From Roseibium polysiphoniae (lineage in GTDB: Bacteria > Pseudomonadota > Alphaproteobacteria > Rhizobiales > Stappiaceae): a DNA stretch of 64,000 bases. Below, in pieces: positions 9,413 to 18,695 of the stretch. The position numbers and the translations under genes are program-made. Position 1 is the first letter of the stretch; the number at the start of each line of letters is the position of its first letter. Location of the stretch: positions 372,001 through 436,000 of the forward strand of contig NZ_JACYXJ010000004.1 of assembly GCF_014842925.1 (NCBI RefSeq), read 5' to 3'. The notes under the pieces were generated by a model. The model searched no databases. It saw only the letters and a program-made list of their open reading frames with translations, and had not been told where the DNA came from.

Positions 9413-10480
9413 ATGACGAGTGTTGAAAGCACTCCTGGGGAGAGGCGAACAAAAAACGCCTCTCCTTTTTTCAGGGGTTTGAAGCGGCTGGGTGCCGGCC
9501 TGTTTTCCATGGTCGCAACCATGTTCGGGTTGTTGCTGGTAACGTTCCTGATCGCACGGGTGATGCCCATCGATCCGGTGCTTGCGCTGGTTGGCGAGCG
9601 TGCCAGCCAGGAAGTCTACGACGCGGCCTACAAACAGCTGGGCCTGGACCAACCCCTTGTTGTTCAATTCTTCTACTATGTACGGGATGTCGTTACGGGC
9701 AACTTCGGCACCTCGGTTCTGACGGCCCGTCCAGTTATCGAGGACATTGGCCGGGTTTTCCCGGCGACACTCGAACTGGCAACCCTTGCGACCATTATTG
9801 GCGTGGTGCTCGGCATTCCCGCTGGTGTGGTTTCGGCCGTCTATGAAGGGCGCTGGCCTGATCAGATCGTCCGGTTCATAGGCCTTTTTGGCTACTCCAT
9901 GCCGATTTTCTGGATCGGCCTGATCGGTTTGCTGGTGTTCTACGGTAAGCTTGGATGGGTTGGCGGACCCGGGCGGCTGGACATCTACTATGAGGACATC
10001 ATCCCCTCGGTCACGGGAATGATCCTCATCGACAGCCTGATCGCCCGCGACTGGACCATTTTCTGGAATGCGGTCAGCCACATCATTCTGCCAGCGTCGA
10101 TCCTTGGCTACTATTCGCTGGCCTATATCAGCCGGATGACCCGGTCCTTCATGCTTGAACAGCTGAGCCAGGAATACATCACGACGGCCCGCGTCAAAGG
10201 CTTGTCGGAAACCAAGGTGATCTGGCGGCATGCGCTCGGCAACGTCATGATCCCACTGATCACTGTGATTGTGCTCAGTTATGCAAATCTTCTGGAAGGG
10301 TCTGTTCTGACTGAAGTCATCTTCGCATGGCCAGGTCTTGGCAATTACATCACCAACGCGCTTTTGTCGGCGGATATGAACGCGGTGCTCGGAGGGACTG
10401 TCGTCGTGGGCCTCGTCTTTGTCGGGCTCAACCTTCTATCTGATGTTCTCTACAAGCTTGTTGACCCGAGGGCGCGCTGA
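9413..10480 (+). CDS. ABC transporter permease, DppB/OppB type
   Basis: This is the first membrane subunit of the importer, with about six helices. It begins with the typical LLLVTFLIARVMPIDPVLAL motif and has the permease (EAA-like) loop EYITTARVKGLSETKVIWRHAL near residue 260. The ATG at 9413, 16 bases after the binding-protein stop, gives 355 residues. The codons after it form a perfect intrinsic-terminator hairpin (9439-9471), so the N-terminal 30 residues are encoded by regulatory DNA. If translation instead starts at the ATG at 9509 the protein would still keep the first helix, but that ATG lacks a clear ribosome site. Confidence 0.9.
   Translation: MTSVESTPGERRTKNASPFFRGLKRLGAGLFSMVATMFGLLLVTFLIARVMPIDPVLALVGERASQEVYDAAYKQLGLDQPLVVQFFYYVRDVVTGNFGTSVLTARPVIEDIGRVFPATLELATLATIIGVVLGIPAGVVSAVYEGRWPDQIVRFIGLFGYSMPIFWIGLIGLLVFYGKLGWVGGPGRLDIYYEDIIPSVTGMILIDSLIARDWTIFWNAVSHIILPASILGYYSLAYISRMTRSFMLEQLSQEYITTARVKGLSETKVIWRHALGNVMIPLITVIVLSYANLLEGSVLTEVIFAWPGLGNYITNALLSADMNAVLGGTVVVGLVFVGLNLLSDVLYKLVDPRAR
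9439..9471 (+). terminator. Intrinsic terminator or attenuator inside the 5' end of the permease gene
   Basis: GGAGAGGCG (9439-9447) and CGCCTCTCC (9457-9465) form a perfect 9-bp stem with a 9-base A-rich loop, followed by six T residues. This is a textbook rho-independent terminator starting 43 bases after the binding-protein stop codon. Because the permease frame runs through it, ribosomes translating the permease start would melt the stem. The site therefore probably gives partial termination, with more binding protein than permease. Confidence 0.88.
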
Positions 10481-10481
10481 C

Positions 10482-11429
10482 ATGAACCTCGACACTCAAC
10501 AGAGCCCCGAGACGGCGGCGCCAAAGCAGAGCCTGAAGGCCTGGCTGAACTCCGATGTTCCGGCATCGCGATTTCAGGCCAATATGGTTCAGCTCTATAG
10601 TGGCTGGCTGAAACTCGTTGCAAATCCGCTGGCCTTCTTGGGTTTCCTTATCCTTGTCGGTTTGCTTGCCAGCGCTGTCTTCGCGCCCTGGCTTGCGACT
10701 GCAGATCCGGTCGCCCAGGATCTTGCGGCACGGCTGACACCCCCAGGCACTGATGGCTTCATCCTGGGGTCTGACGAGCTTGGACGAGATATCTACAGCC
10801 GCATTATCTACGGTTCGCGGATCACGCTTTTGATTGTGACCCTGGTTGCGGTCACCGCGCCCGTCTTCGGACTTCTGGTTGGCACTTTCGCAGGCTATCT
10901 CGGCGGCTGGGCCGACGAAGTCCTGATGCGCGTGACCGATGTCTTCCTGGCGTTTCCAAAGCTGGTTCTTGCCCTTGCATTCGTAGCTGCTTTGGGAGCG
11001 GGAATTGAAAACGCAATCCTGGCGATTTCCATCACGGCCTGGCCGCCTTACGCCCGTATTGCGCGGGCGGAGACGCTGACAATCCGCAATTCGGATTTCA
11101 TTTCCGCAGTGCGCCTGCAAGGGGCCGGAACCTTGCACATCATCGTCCGGCACATCTGGCCGCTGTGCCTGTCCTCGATCATCGTTCGCATGACGCTGGA
11201 CATGGCGGGCATCATCCTGACTGCTGCAGGTCTCGGATTTCTGGGCCTGGGTGCGCAGCCGCCCATGCCGGAATGGGGTGCAATGATCTCGGCCGGCAGG
11301 AAGTTCATTCTGGACCAGTGGTGGGTTGCGACGATGCCGGGTTTGGCGATCTTCATCGTGTCGCTTGGCTTCAACCTCTTGGGCGATGGTCTTCGTGACA
11401 TTCTCGACCCCAAGAAATCGAAGTCGTGA
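10482..11429 (+). CDS. ABC transporter permease, DppC/OppC type
   Basis: This is the second membrane subunit (315 residues), with an N-terminal cytoplasmic extension, the OppC N-terminal segment, and the cue GSDELGRDIYSRIIYGSRITL conserved in this family. The EAA loop RAETLTIRNSDFISAVRLQGAG follows near residue 200. The ATG at 10482 is two bases after the upstream stop codon. A longer in-frame start at 10419 inside the previous gene is not needed. It forms the translocation pore with the upstream permease. Confidence 0.93.
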   Translation: MNLDTQQSPETAAPKQSLKAWLNSDVPASRFQANMVQLYSGWLKLVANPLAFLGFLILVGLLASAVFAPWLATADPVAQDLAARLTPPGTDGFILGSDELGRDIYSRIIYGSRITLLIVTLVAVTAPVFGLLVGTFAGYLGGWADEVLMRVTDVFLAFPKLVLALAFVAALGAGIENAILAISITAWPPYARIARAETLTIRNSDFISAVRLQGAGTLHIIVRHIWPLCLSSIIVRMTLDMAGIILTAAGLGFLGLGAQPPMPEWGAMISAGRKFILDQWWVATMPGLAIFIVSLGFNLLGDGLRDILDPKKSKS

Positions 11430-11439
11430 GGTCGGGGCA

Positions 11440-12306
11440 ATGAGTGAACAAGAAACCCTTCTGCGTGTTGAGGACCTGTGGGTTCGTTTTCCAACCCGAA
11501 ACGGCATTGTTGAGGCTGTTCGCGGCATTTCATTTGCCGTCGGCCGCGAGCGTGTCGGCATCGTCGGCGAGAGTGGTTCAGGCAAGTCCATGACGGGCCG
11601 GTCGATCTTGCGTCTGATCCGGCCGCCAGGCCAGATGACCGCCAAGGAGATATCCTTCAAGGGCGATAATCTTCTGGATTATTCCGAGCGCCAGATGCGC
11701 GATGTGCGCGGACACAAGATCTCAATGGTGATGCAGGACCCGAAGTTCTCGTTGAACCCGGTGATGACAGTCGGCAAGCAGATTTCGGAAGCCTATCGAC
11801 TGCACAGCGGAGCGTCCCGTGGCGACGCCAAACGCAAGGCACTCGAAATGCTGGAAGCGGTGCAGATCCGCGAGCCGGAGCGCGTCTACAACAGCTACCC
11901 CCATGAGGTCTCTGGTGGTATGGGGCAGCGCATCATGATTGCAATGATGCTCATCCCCGATCCGGATCTGTTGATCGCGGACGAGCCGACATCAGCTTTG
12001 GACGTCACGGTCCAGATGCGTGTTCTTGCGATCATGGACAAGCTGGTGAAGGACCGGGGCATGGGGCTGATATTCATCAGCCATGACCTGCAACTGGTGT
12101 CCTCTTTCTGCGACCGCGTGATCATCATGTATGGCGGCAAGATCGTTGAGACCTGCAAGGCCAGCGAACTTCACAATGCCAAGCATCCGTATACGCGCGG
12201 ACTTCTCGCGGCCTTGCCGCAGATCGATGACCCCAAGGCAAAACTCGCGGTGCTTGACCGGGATCCGGTTTGGCGAGATCAGGAAAGCGTTGTTGCCTAT
12301 GACTGA
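11440..12306 (+). CDS. ABC transporter ATP-binding protein, DppD/OppD type
   Basis: The 288-residue ATPase has Walker A GESGSGKS (about residue 43), a Q-loop VMQDP, the signature SGGMGQR, Walker B LLIADEPTSALDV and the switch His in FISHDL. It is shorter than typical DppD (about 325 residues). It ends soon after LLAALPQIDDPKAKL, without the usual C-terminal oligopeptide-transport extension and its cysteines. The start ATG at 11440 follows the permease by 10 bases. Its stop overlaps the next gene by 8 bases. Confidence 0.93.
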   Translation: MSEQETLLRVEDLWVRFPTRNGIVEAVRGISFAVGRERVGIVGESGSGKSMTGRSILRLIRPPGQMTAKEISFKGDNLLDYSERQMRDVRGHKISMVMQDPKFSLNPVMTVGKQISEAYRLHSGASRGDAKRKALEMLEAVQIREPERVYNSYPHEVSGGMGQRIMIAMMLIPDPDLLIADEPTSALDVTVQMRVLAIMDKLVKDRGMGLIFISHDLQLVSSFCDRVIIMYGGKIVETCKASELHNAKHPYTRGLLAALPQIDDPKAKLAVLDRDPVWRDQESVVAYD

Positions 12307-13108
12307 GGGTGCAGGAACGGAACGGATGAACCAGCCGATGCTGGAAGTGGCAAATCTGAATGTCTATTTCGGCGAGGGCGGCGACATTTTTCAGGCCGTG
12401 GACAGTGTGTCCTTCAAGGTCAAGAAAGGTGGCAGCTACGGCCTCGTTGGTGAGAGTGGGTCTGGAAAGTCGACTGTGCTGCGGGCGATCAGCGGCTTGA
12501 TCGCGGACTGGGATGGCCGAATTTGCGTCGAAGGTGAGGTGCTTGAACCCAAGCGCGAGAAAGCGTTTTACCGGAAGATGCAGATGGTGTTTCAAGACCC
12601 CTACGCATCGCTGCATCCGCGCCATACGGTCGACCGAATCCTGTCTGAACCTCTAGGACTCCATGGCATCGGTGATGTGGAAACCAGGGTCCTGAAGGCG
12701 CTCGACGATGTGGGGCTCGGCAAGGCCTTTCGCTTTCGCTATCCGCACCAGCTTTCCGGCGGACAGCGCCAGCGTGTTGCGGTCGCCAGAGCGCTGATGT
12801 TGGAACCGCAAATTCTGCTGCTGGACGAGCCGACGTCGGCGCTCGATGTCTCCGTACAGGCTGAAGTCCTGAACCTTCTTTCGGATCTCAGGACTGAACG
12901 GAACCTCACCTATCTGATGGTGACCCATGATCTCGCGGTCGTTGCTCACATGTGCGAGGAGATTGCAGTCATGAGCCACGGCAAGGTTGTTGAGGTGATG
13001 AGCGTCGAACAAATGCGTCGCTCGGAGCCGAAAGAGGCCTATACCCGGGAGCTTCTCATGGCCAGCAAGGGCTATGATCCCGAGTTCTTTGCAGGTGAAG
13101 CGGTCTAG
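12299..13108 (+). CDS. ABC transporter ATP-binding protein, DppF/OppF type
   Basis: This is the second ATPase of the importer (269 residues), with Walker A GESGSGKST, Q-loop VFQDPYASLHPR, signature LSGGQRQR, Walker B ILLLDEPTSALDV and the His switch VTHDL. The ATG at 12299 overlaps the end of the preceding ATPase; an alternative ATG at 12326 has AGGA upstream and would remove nine residues. Like its partner it lacks a long C-terminal extension. It is the last gene of the operon and faces a convergent gene. Confidence 0.93.
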   Translation: MTEGAGTERMNQPMLEVANLNVYFGEGGDIFQAVDSVSFKVKKGGSYGLVGESGSGKSTVLRAISGLIADWDGRICVEGEVLEPKREKAFYRKMQMVFQDPYASLHPRHTVDRILSEPLGLHGIGDVETRVLKALDDVGLGKAFRFRYPHQLSGGQRQRVAVARALMLEPQILLLDEPTSALDVSVQAEVLNLLSDLRTERNLTYLMVTHDLAVVAHMCEEIAVMSHGKVVEVMSVEQMRRSEPKEAYTRELLMASKGYDPEFFAGEAV

Positions 13109-13144
13109 CGTCAAAGCTGGACCTGTCGACGTGGACCGCATGGG

Positions 13145-14269
13145 TCATTTGCCGGTTGAAATGCTGCTCCTGAAACGATGGGCTGCCAGCGCGAACAGCG
13201 CAAGACCGACCAGGGTCACTGTCAGAAATTCGAACCAGACGATGTCGAACCCGGCCCCCCGGTAAAGGATCGCCTGCGCGAAGCTGACGAACTGTGTCGA
13301 CGGGACGAGCCGCATGAAGCTTTGAAGCAGAATTGGCTGGCTTTCGAGCGGTGTCTCGCCACCAGACAAGAGGTTCATCGGAAGCACGATCAAAATGAAC
13401 AGGAGTCCGAATTGGGGCATGGACCGGGCGATCGTTCCAAGCAGGATCCCTAGCGCTGAGGCAAAGAAAAGATAGAGCGTGGTGCCGAGCAAAAACAGCG
13501 GAATAGACCCGGCGATCGGCACCTTGAGCATTGTCTCGATGACGACCCAGAGCGCAAAGGCGACGGCCACCACGATCACCAGGCCATTTGCCCAGACCTT
13601 CGCCATCATGATCTCGAACGGACTGACCGGCATGACCATGAGATGCTCAAGGGTTCCGTGCTCCCGCTCGCGAATGAACGCGGCGCCGGTGAGGACGACC
13701 GTCAGCATCGTGACGTTGTTGATCAGCTCCATGACAGAGCTGAACCAGCTGCTGGTGAGGTTGGGATTGAACGCAAAGCGTGTCACCAACTCGAGCGGCA
13801 GGCTCGTGGTTTCGCCCAGTTCGGCTGAAAAGCGGGTAATCTCCTGAGAGATGATGTTGGCGATGTAATTTGCCCCGATCCCCGCCTGCATGGTCGCCGT
13901 CGCATCGATATTGACCTGCACTTCCGGCTGATTGCCCGCAAGGACGTCCTGCTCAAACCCGTCTGGAAAGACCAGAACGAAGGAGTAGGTCCCCGTGTCC
14001 ATGCCCGGGTCGATCTCCGGGAAGGAGATCAGCACCGGTTCCTTGAATTCGGGTGGAAGCAGGGCGTCTCGGATGCGAATGGTCAGCTGGGAGCGATCTT
14101 CATCGACGATGGCAATGGCCGCATTTCTGAGGTCAACCGAAAAGCCTGAGGCTGCGGCATAGATGCCCACGCTGAAGGCCCAGCCGATGAGGATGAGCAG
14201 CACGACATCCCGACGAAGGCTGTAGAGCTCCTTGATGCCCAGTCGCAGAATGTTTCTCAGCTGCCTCAT
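13145..14269 (-). CDS. yhhJ: ABC-2 type permease (YhhJ-like)
   Basis: This 374-residue protein has an N-terminal helix (VVLLILIGWAFSVGIYAAASG) and a long periplasmic domain (residues about 45-175). A cluster of five helices with the ABC-2 pattern (FIREREHGTLEHLMVMPVSPFEIMMAKVWAN) follows. It is the second membrane half for the exporter encoded upstream. I start it at the ATG at 14269, one base after the rbbA stop and preceded by AGGAG; longer versions would start within rbbA. Gene order HlyD-RbbA-YhhJ matches the E. coli yhiI-rbbA-yhhJ cluster. Confidence 0.9.
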   Translation of the reverse strand: MRQLRNILRLGIKELYSLRRDVVLLILIGWAFSVGIYAAASGFSVDLRNAAIAIVDEDRSQLTIRIRDALLPPEFKEPVLISFPEIDPGMDTGTYSFVLVFPDGFEQDVLAGNQPEVQVNIDATATMQAGIGANYIANIISQEITRFSAELGETTSLPLELVTRFAFNPNLTSSWFSSVMELINNVTMLTVVLTGAAFIREREHGTLEHLMVMPVSPFEIMMAKVWANGLVIVVAVAFALWVVIETMLKVPIAGSIPLFLLGTTLYLFFASALGILLGTIARSMPQFGLLFILIVLPMNLLSGGETPLESQPILLQSFMRLVPSTQFVSFAQAILYRGAGFDIVWFEFLTVTLVGLALFALAAHRFRSSISTGK

Positions 14270-14270
14270 C

Positions 14271-17042
14271 TCACGGCTCCTGTTTCGGCAGCAGCAGAAC
14301 GCTGGCTGCCAGAAGAAGCGGACCAGCCGGAGCCAGCGCAAGAAAGTTGGCTGACAGATCCATCAGGCCGAGGCCCTTGGTGAAGGTGCCAACGCTGATG
14401 AGCAAAAAATGCGACATCGGATAGGTTGCGCCGATGAACGCGCCAACTCCCTCCAGTGATGAGACAGGCTGCATGAGCCCCGAGAATTGGACAGCCGGCA
14501 GCATGGTTCCGATTGCTGTGCCTGCGATGGCGGCAACCTGGGTTCGGGTAAAGGTCGAGAAGAAGAGGCCAAAGGCAGTGGTTGTGAAGATGTAGATCAC
14601 GGCGCCGAGCAAGAGTGTCGGCAGGCTGCCCTTGATCGGGACATCAAAGACGAAGACCGCCATCAAGGCCATAAGAGTGAAGTTGACCAAACCAATGCCG
14701 ATGTAGGGAAGCTGCTTGCCGACAAGAAACTCAAAGCGGCTGATCGGTGTCACATAGAGGTTTGTGATCGAGCCCAGTTCTTTTTCACGCACGACACTGA
14801 CGGCGGTCAGGATCGCCGGAATGAAAAGGAGCAGGAGGGCCAGAACAGATGGCACCATGGCGTAGACGCTCTTGAAGTCCTGATTGTATCGATAGCGCGG
14901 CTCGATATCGACAGACAGCAGGTCCGGTTGTTCCCCATAGACCCTTGCGTATTGCTCCAGAATGTAGGTCTGATGCAGCCCGTCGACATAACCGGAGATG
15001 GTCTCGGCGCGGTACGGCATTGCCCCGTCGATCGTCACTGCCACTTCCGGCACGGAGCCCTTGATCAGATCCTTGCCAAAGTCGGGCGGTAGTTCGACCG
15101 CAAGCGCTATGTCGCCGCTTCTCAGCCTCGTCTGTAGTTCGGTCTGGTCTTTGAGAGCGGGTTCTTCACTAAAGTATCGAGAGCCGGCAAGGCTTTCGAC
15201 ATATTGCCGGCTTTCGACGGACTGATCGTTGTCGAGGACCGCATAGGTCAGGTTCTCAACGTCCGTGGTGATGCCAAAACCGAAGACGAGCATCAAGACC
15301 ATGGTTCCAGCGAGCGCGACCGCGAGACGGACCGGATCCCGCAGAAGCTCCTTGGCTTCCCGAATGGAATAGGCCTTCAGTCTGCGTAGGGAGAAGCTCG
15401 TCTGCGCGGCTGCATGCTGAGCATCTGCCACGTCGGCCGTTTCAACAGCAAGTGCGAGTTGCGGCTGCGTGGCTTGCTCTTCATGTTCTCCGGTTGCATC
15501 TTCCAGATAGGTTATGAAGGCCTCTTCAAGGGTGCTTGCGCCAATTTCCTTGATCAGCTCCTGCGGCGCCGCGCAGGCAAGGACCTTGCCTGCATGCATG
15601 AGGGAAATGCGATCGCAGCGCGCGCCTTCATTCATGAAATGTGTGCTGATGAAGATGGTCACGCCCTGATTGCGCGAGAGATCAATCAAGAGCTTCCAGA
15701 ATTCGTCCCGGGCGATCGGGTCGACGCCTGAGGTCGGCTCATCCAGGATCAGGACTTCAGGCCGATGGACGATGGCGATAGCCAGGGACAGGCGCTGGCG
15801 TACACCCAGAGGCAGCTTTGTTGGCAAGTCGTCGAGGTAGTTTTCGAGACCAAAACGCTTCGTCAATTCTTCGACGCGCGGGGGGATGTCTCCAGGAGGC
15901 ATTTGAAACAGCTGCGCGTGAAGAACAAGGTTTTGTGCGACGGTGAGCTCGGTGTACAAGGAGAATGACTGGGACATGTAACCGACGCGTTCGCGGCTCT
16001 CGAGGCGCTTGCCGTCGATCTTTTCGCCGAACATCCAGGCTTCACCTTCCGTCGGCTCGAGCAATCCGGTCAGCATCTTCATAGTCGTGGTCTTGCCGCA
16101 GCCATTTGATCCGAGAAAGCCGAATATTTCGCCTCTTTCGATCTCGAAACTGACATGGTCGACCGCAGTGAAATTTCCGAACTTCTGGACGAGACCATGG
16201 GCCTCGATCGCCTTTCCATCGATGCTGTCTGGCCTGGGTGGCACCGTCAGCGGTTCATGCGATTTGCCGTCATTGCCGGGCAGAAGATTGACGAAGGCCT
16301 CCTCCAGGCTTTCGGCGTGACCACTTGCCTTGATTTGGACCGGGTTTCCCTGAGCAAGGACAGCGCCATCATTCATGGCAACGAGCCAGTCGAAGCTTTC
16401 AGCCTCGTCCATATAGGCGGTCGCCACCAAGACACTCATACCTAGCCGGGTCTCGCGGATGCGATCAATGAGCGACCAGAACTGGCGTCTGGACAGAGGA
16501 TCGACGCCGGTGGTCGGCTCATCGAGAATAAGGAGGTCGGGATCATGAATGAGGGCGCAGCACAATCCGAGTTTCTGCTTCATCCCGCCGGATAGCTTTC
16601 CTGCCGGGCGATCGAGAAAGCCAAAGAGACCCGTGCTGCGGGTCAGGTCCTCGATGCGCGCCTCGCGCTCGGCACGAGCCTGGTTGAACAATCGGCCGAA
16701 GAACTCGAGGTTTTCATGGACAGTCAGATCCATGTAGAGGTTCTTGCCCAATCCCTGAGGCATATAGGCAATGTGCGGCAGCAGACTGGACCGGTGGCTC
16801 TTGTCCGACATGTCACCTTGAAGCACATGCACGGACCCAGACTGCAGTTTCCGAGCGCCTGACAACAGTCCGAGCAGAGTGGATTTGCCGACACCATCCG
16901 GCCCGATGAAGCCGGTGATCAGACCTGCGGGAATATCGAGAGAGATGTCCGCCAGAGCCTTCGTCTTGCCATAAGCATGACTGACGCCAGCGACGTGGGC
17001 AACGATCGGATCCCCGTCTTTCTCAGCGTCGCGCATCGTCAT
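14271..17042 (-). CDS. rbbA: RbbA-type fusion: two ABC ATPase domains plus ABC-2 membrane domain
   Basis: The 923-residue protein has two complete ATPase domains: Walker [10 protein letters not shown] near residue 45 with LSGGMKQK, and GSNGCGKTT near residue 315 with a degenerate signature LGVRQR. A C-terminal ABC-2 membrane domain (from about residue 560) has the loop [23 protein letters not shown]. coli RbbA (ribosome-associated ATPase) has the same layout and a similar length, though the YhiI-RbbA-YhhJ set is generally taken as an export system. The first ATPase has Walker [14 protein letters not shown]. The ATG at 17042 with an AGGAG site is preferred over an upstream TTG. Confidence 0.93.
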   Translation of the reverse strand: MTMRDAEKDGDPIVAHVAGVSHAYGKTKALADISLDIPAGLITGFIGPDGVGKSTLLGLLSGARKLQSGSVHVLQGDMSDKSHRSSLLPHIAYMPQGLGKNLYMDLTVHENLEFFGRLFNQARAEREARIEDLTRSTGLFGFLDRPAGKLSGGMKQKLGLCCALIHDPDLLILDEPTTGVDPLSRRQFWSLIDRIRETRLGMSVLVATAYMDEAESFDWLVAMNDGAVLAQGNPVQIKASGHAESLEEAFVNLLPGNDGKSHEPLTVPPRPDSIDGKAIEAHGLVQKFGNFTAVDHVSFEIERGEIFGFLGSNGCGKTTTMKMLTGLLEPTEGEAWMFGEKIDGKRLESRERVGYMSQSFSLYTELTVAQNLVLHAQLFQMPPGDIPPRVEELTKRFGLENYLDDLPTKLPLGVRQRLSLAIAIVHRPEVLILDEPTSGVDPIARDEFWKLLIDLSRNQGVTIFISTHFMNEGARCDRISLMHAGKVLACAAPQELIKEIGASTLEEAFITYLEDATGEHEEQATQPQLALAVETADVADAQHAAAQTSFSLRRLKAYSIREAKELLRDPVRLAVALAGTMVLMLVFGFGITTDVENLTYAVLDNDQSVESRQYVESLAGSRYFSEEPALKDQTELQTRLRSGDIALAVELPPDFGKDLIKGSVPEVAVTIDGAMPYRAETISGYVDGLHQTYILEQYARVYGEQPDLLSVDIEPRYRYNQDFKSVYAMVPSVLALLLLFIPAILTAVSVVREKELGSITNLYVTPISRFEFLVGKQLPYIGIGLVNFTLMALMAVFVFDVPIKGSLPTLLLGAVIYIFTTTAFGLFFSTFTRTQVAAIAGTAIGTMLPAVQFSGLMQPVSSLEGVGAFIGATYPMSHFLLISVGTFTKGLGLMDLSANFLALAPAGPLLLAASVLLLPKQEP

Positions 17043-17069
17043 CTTTGCGCTCCTGGCTGTCAATCTGGA

Positions 17070-18062
17070 TCATTCTGCGACCGGTGGCAGATTGACGGTC
17101 AAGCGCTCCGGCCATGCGGTGCCGGGTGCCATCATGACGTAGGCTTCTCCAGGCAGTCCGGTGCGCACCTTCTCGATATGCTCGCGCAGCAGATCGGCCG
17201 GTATCTTGATCTTCACACGAAACATGAGCTTTTCCCGCTCGGTGCGGGTTTCGACCTCTTTCGGCGTGAACTGGGCATCGGCGGAAACGAAGGACACGCT
17301 GGCTGGAATTACATATTCCGGAGCCGCGTCGATAATGATCCTGGCCTCAGCACCGATGAAAATACGCCCGACGTCAGCTGTCGGTAAGAAGATCGTCATA
17401 TAGACGTCCGCCAGATCGATAAGCGTGATCGCGCGTCCACCGGCGGACAGCACTTCGCCCGGCTCTGCCAGGCGATATTGCACCCGGCCGGCGATGGGAG
17501 CCGTCAATTCCGCTTCTTCGATCAGGGTGCCAATTCTGCGCACTTCAGCTCTTGCAGCATCGACTGAACTCTCGGCATTTGCGAGCTGCGCCTTCGCGGC
17601 GGCCAGTGCTGCTTCTGCTGTTTCCTTGGATGTCTGTCGCTGATCGGCTTCTTGTTGTGAGATGTGCCCTTTGGCCACAAGCGTTTTTGCTCTCTCGAGT
17701 TCTTGCTCGGCGTATTTGAGTTCGCTCTGACGTTGCGCGATCAGCGCGGTGGCGGATGCAACAGTGTCCGTTGCTGCGGCTACATTCGCCTCGGCGCCCG
17801 CCAGGGACGCGGTGAGTTCGTTTGTGTCTATCCGCGCCAAGACCTGTCCGGCGGTGACGTAGTCGCCTTCCTGTACCAGGACTTCCAGAACACGTCCGCC
17901 GGACTTGGTCGCGACCTGAACCGTCTCCGCTTCAATTCTGCCATTGCCGGACGCGATCTCAGCCGGCAGGTCGGATCGTGTCTGTGTCCACCAGTACGCG
18001 GCCCCGCCGCCCGCCAGAAGGACGGCTACGACCAATCCGACCAAGATGTTTCGAATGCGCAT
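17070..18062 (-). CDS. yhiI: HlyD-family membrane fusion protein (YhiI-like)
   Basis: This is a 330-residue periplasmic adaptor anchored by one N-terminal helix (ILVGLVVAVLLAGGGAAYWW). A lipoyl-type half domain (GGRVLEVLVQEGDYVTAGQVLARIDT), a long alpha-helical hairpin (residues about 80-190, rich in Ala/Glu/Gln), and a beta-barrel with the second lipoyl half (APIAGRVQYRLAEPGEVLSAGG) follow. Such proteins join an inner-membrane exporter to an outer-membrane channel. It is first in the operon with the RbbA-type ATPase and the YhhJ-like permease, behind an FNR-type box. Confidence 0.93.
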   Translation of the reverse strand: MRIRNILVGLVVAVLLAGGGAAYWWTQTRSDLPAEIASGNGRIEAETVQVATKSGGRVLEVLVQEGDYVTAGQVLARIDTNELTASLAGAEANVAAATDTVASATALIAQRQSELKYAEQELERAKTLVAKGHISQQEADQRQTSKETAEAALAAAKAQLANAESSVDAARAEVRRIGTLIEEAELTAPIAGRVQYRLAEPGEVLSAGGRAITLIDLADVYMTIFLPTADVGRIFIGAEARIIIDAAPEYVIPASVSFVSADAQFTPKEVETRTEREKLMFRVKIKIPADLLREHIEKVRTGLPGEAYVMMAPGTAWPERLTVNLPPVAE

Positions 18063-18170
18063 GATGTTTTCCTTGGGCGGGCAACGGGATAGATGACTGG
18101 CGCTGCGCGCTCGTCACTTCAGACAGTCGGGGGCATATTCTTTGCGATGCGCAGCACATCGCGGCCCTGA

Positions 18171-18215
18171 CCTATATGGACACATCCCGCGCAAATTGGA
18201 TTGACGCAGGTCAAT
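18171..18215 (-). promoter_or_regulatory. FNR/FixK-type box and promoter for the HlyD-RbbA-YhhJ operon
   Basis: ATTGACGCAGGTCAAT (18200-18215) is a perfect palindrome of the FNR/FixK/CRP class (TTGAC-N4-GTCAA). On the minus strand it is followed after 22-24 bases by CATATAGG, a plausible -10. That is the spacing of class II FNR-dependent promoters (box centred near -41.5). A second TTGACGCA half-site lies at 18220-18227. The operon start codon is about 105 bases further. The site is also 100 bases upstream of flgB, so an effect on the flagellar side is possible but less supported. Confidence 0.65.
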
Positions 18216-18249
18216 CGAGTTGACGCACATATGCGCCAGACGATCCCGC

Positions 18250-18264
18250 CAGCCTCGGACAAGC
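18250..18264 (+). promoter_or_regulatory. Flagellar 15-bp element upstream of flgB
   Basis: CAGCCTCGGACAAGC matches 14 of 15 positions of the element shared by the flagellar units of this window (consensus CAGCCTCGCACAAGC). It ends 51 bases before the flgB start. GCTTAT follows after 6 bases and may be the second half of the promoter. Confidence 0.7.
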
Positions 18265-18315
18265 TAGATCGCTTATCCCTTCAATCGAACATAACGTGTC
18301 GTTTGGAGGATCCTC

Positions 18316-18693
18316 GTGGAACCGGTCTATCTCACGAAGCTCATTTCGCAGAGCAATGGCTGGCTGTCGACGCGCCAGGCCACGATCGCGGAAAACATCG
18401 CTAATGCCAACACGCCGGGCTTCAAGGCCAAGGACGTCGAGCCCTTTGTCTCTGTCATCGACAAGACACGGCTGGCGATGACGGCAACCCATGGCAACCA
18501 CATGGGTACGAACACGGACATGCCGGAAGCCTCGAAAGTGCGCAAGTCTGACAGCTGGCTTGTGACCCACTCCGGCAATTCGGTCAGCATTGAACAGGAG
18601 CTCGTCAAGACCGGCGAAGTCGCCCGGGCGCACTCCTTGAACGCAAGCGTCGCCAAGTCATTCCACCGCATGTACCTAGCCAGCGTGAAGTAA
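18316..18693 (+). CDS. flgB: Flagellar basal-body rod protein FlgB
   Basis: FlgB is a proximal rod subunit exported by the flagellar type III apparatus. The 125-residue protein has the rod-protein motif (NIANANTPGFKAKDV) near residue 30 and a C-terminal amphipathic helix (RMYLASVK). Translation begins at a GTG with a perfect GGAGGA 5 bases upstream. It opens the unit flgB-flgC-fliE-flgG-flgA-flgI, the usual rhizobial order. Confidence 0.96.
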   Translation: MEPVYLTKLISQSNGWLSTRQATIAENIANANTPGFKAKDVEPFVSVIDKTRLAMTATHGNHMGTNTDMPEASKVRKSDSWLVTHSGNSVSIEQELVKTGEVARAHSLNASVAKSFHRMYLASVK

Positions 18694-18695
18694 CC

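Noticed and set aside
8227..11660. Long antisense open frames opposite the peptide-type ABC operon
   Set aside because: They are antisense to well supported transporter genes, have no recognisable domains, and their composition is that expected from the complementary GC-rich codons.
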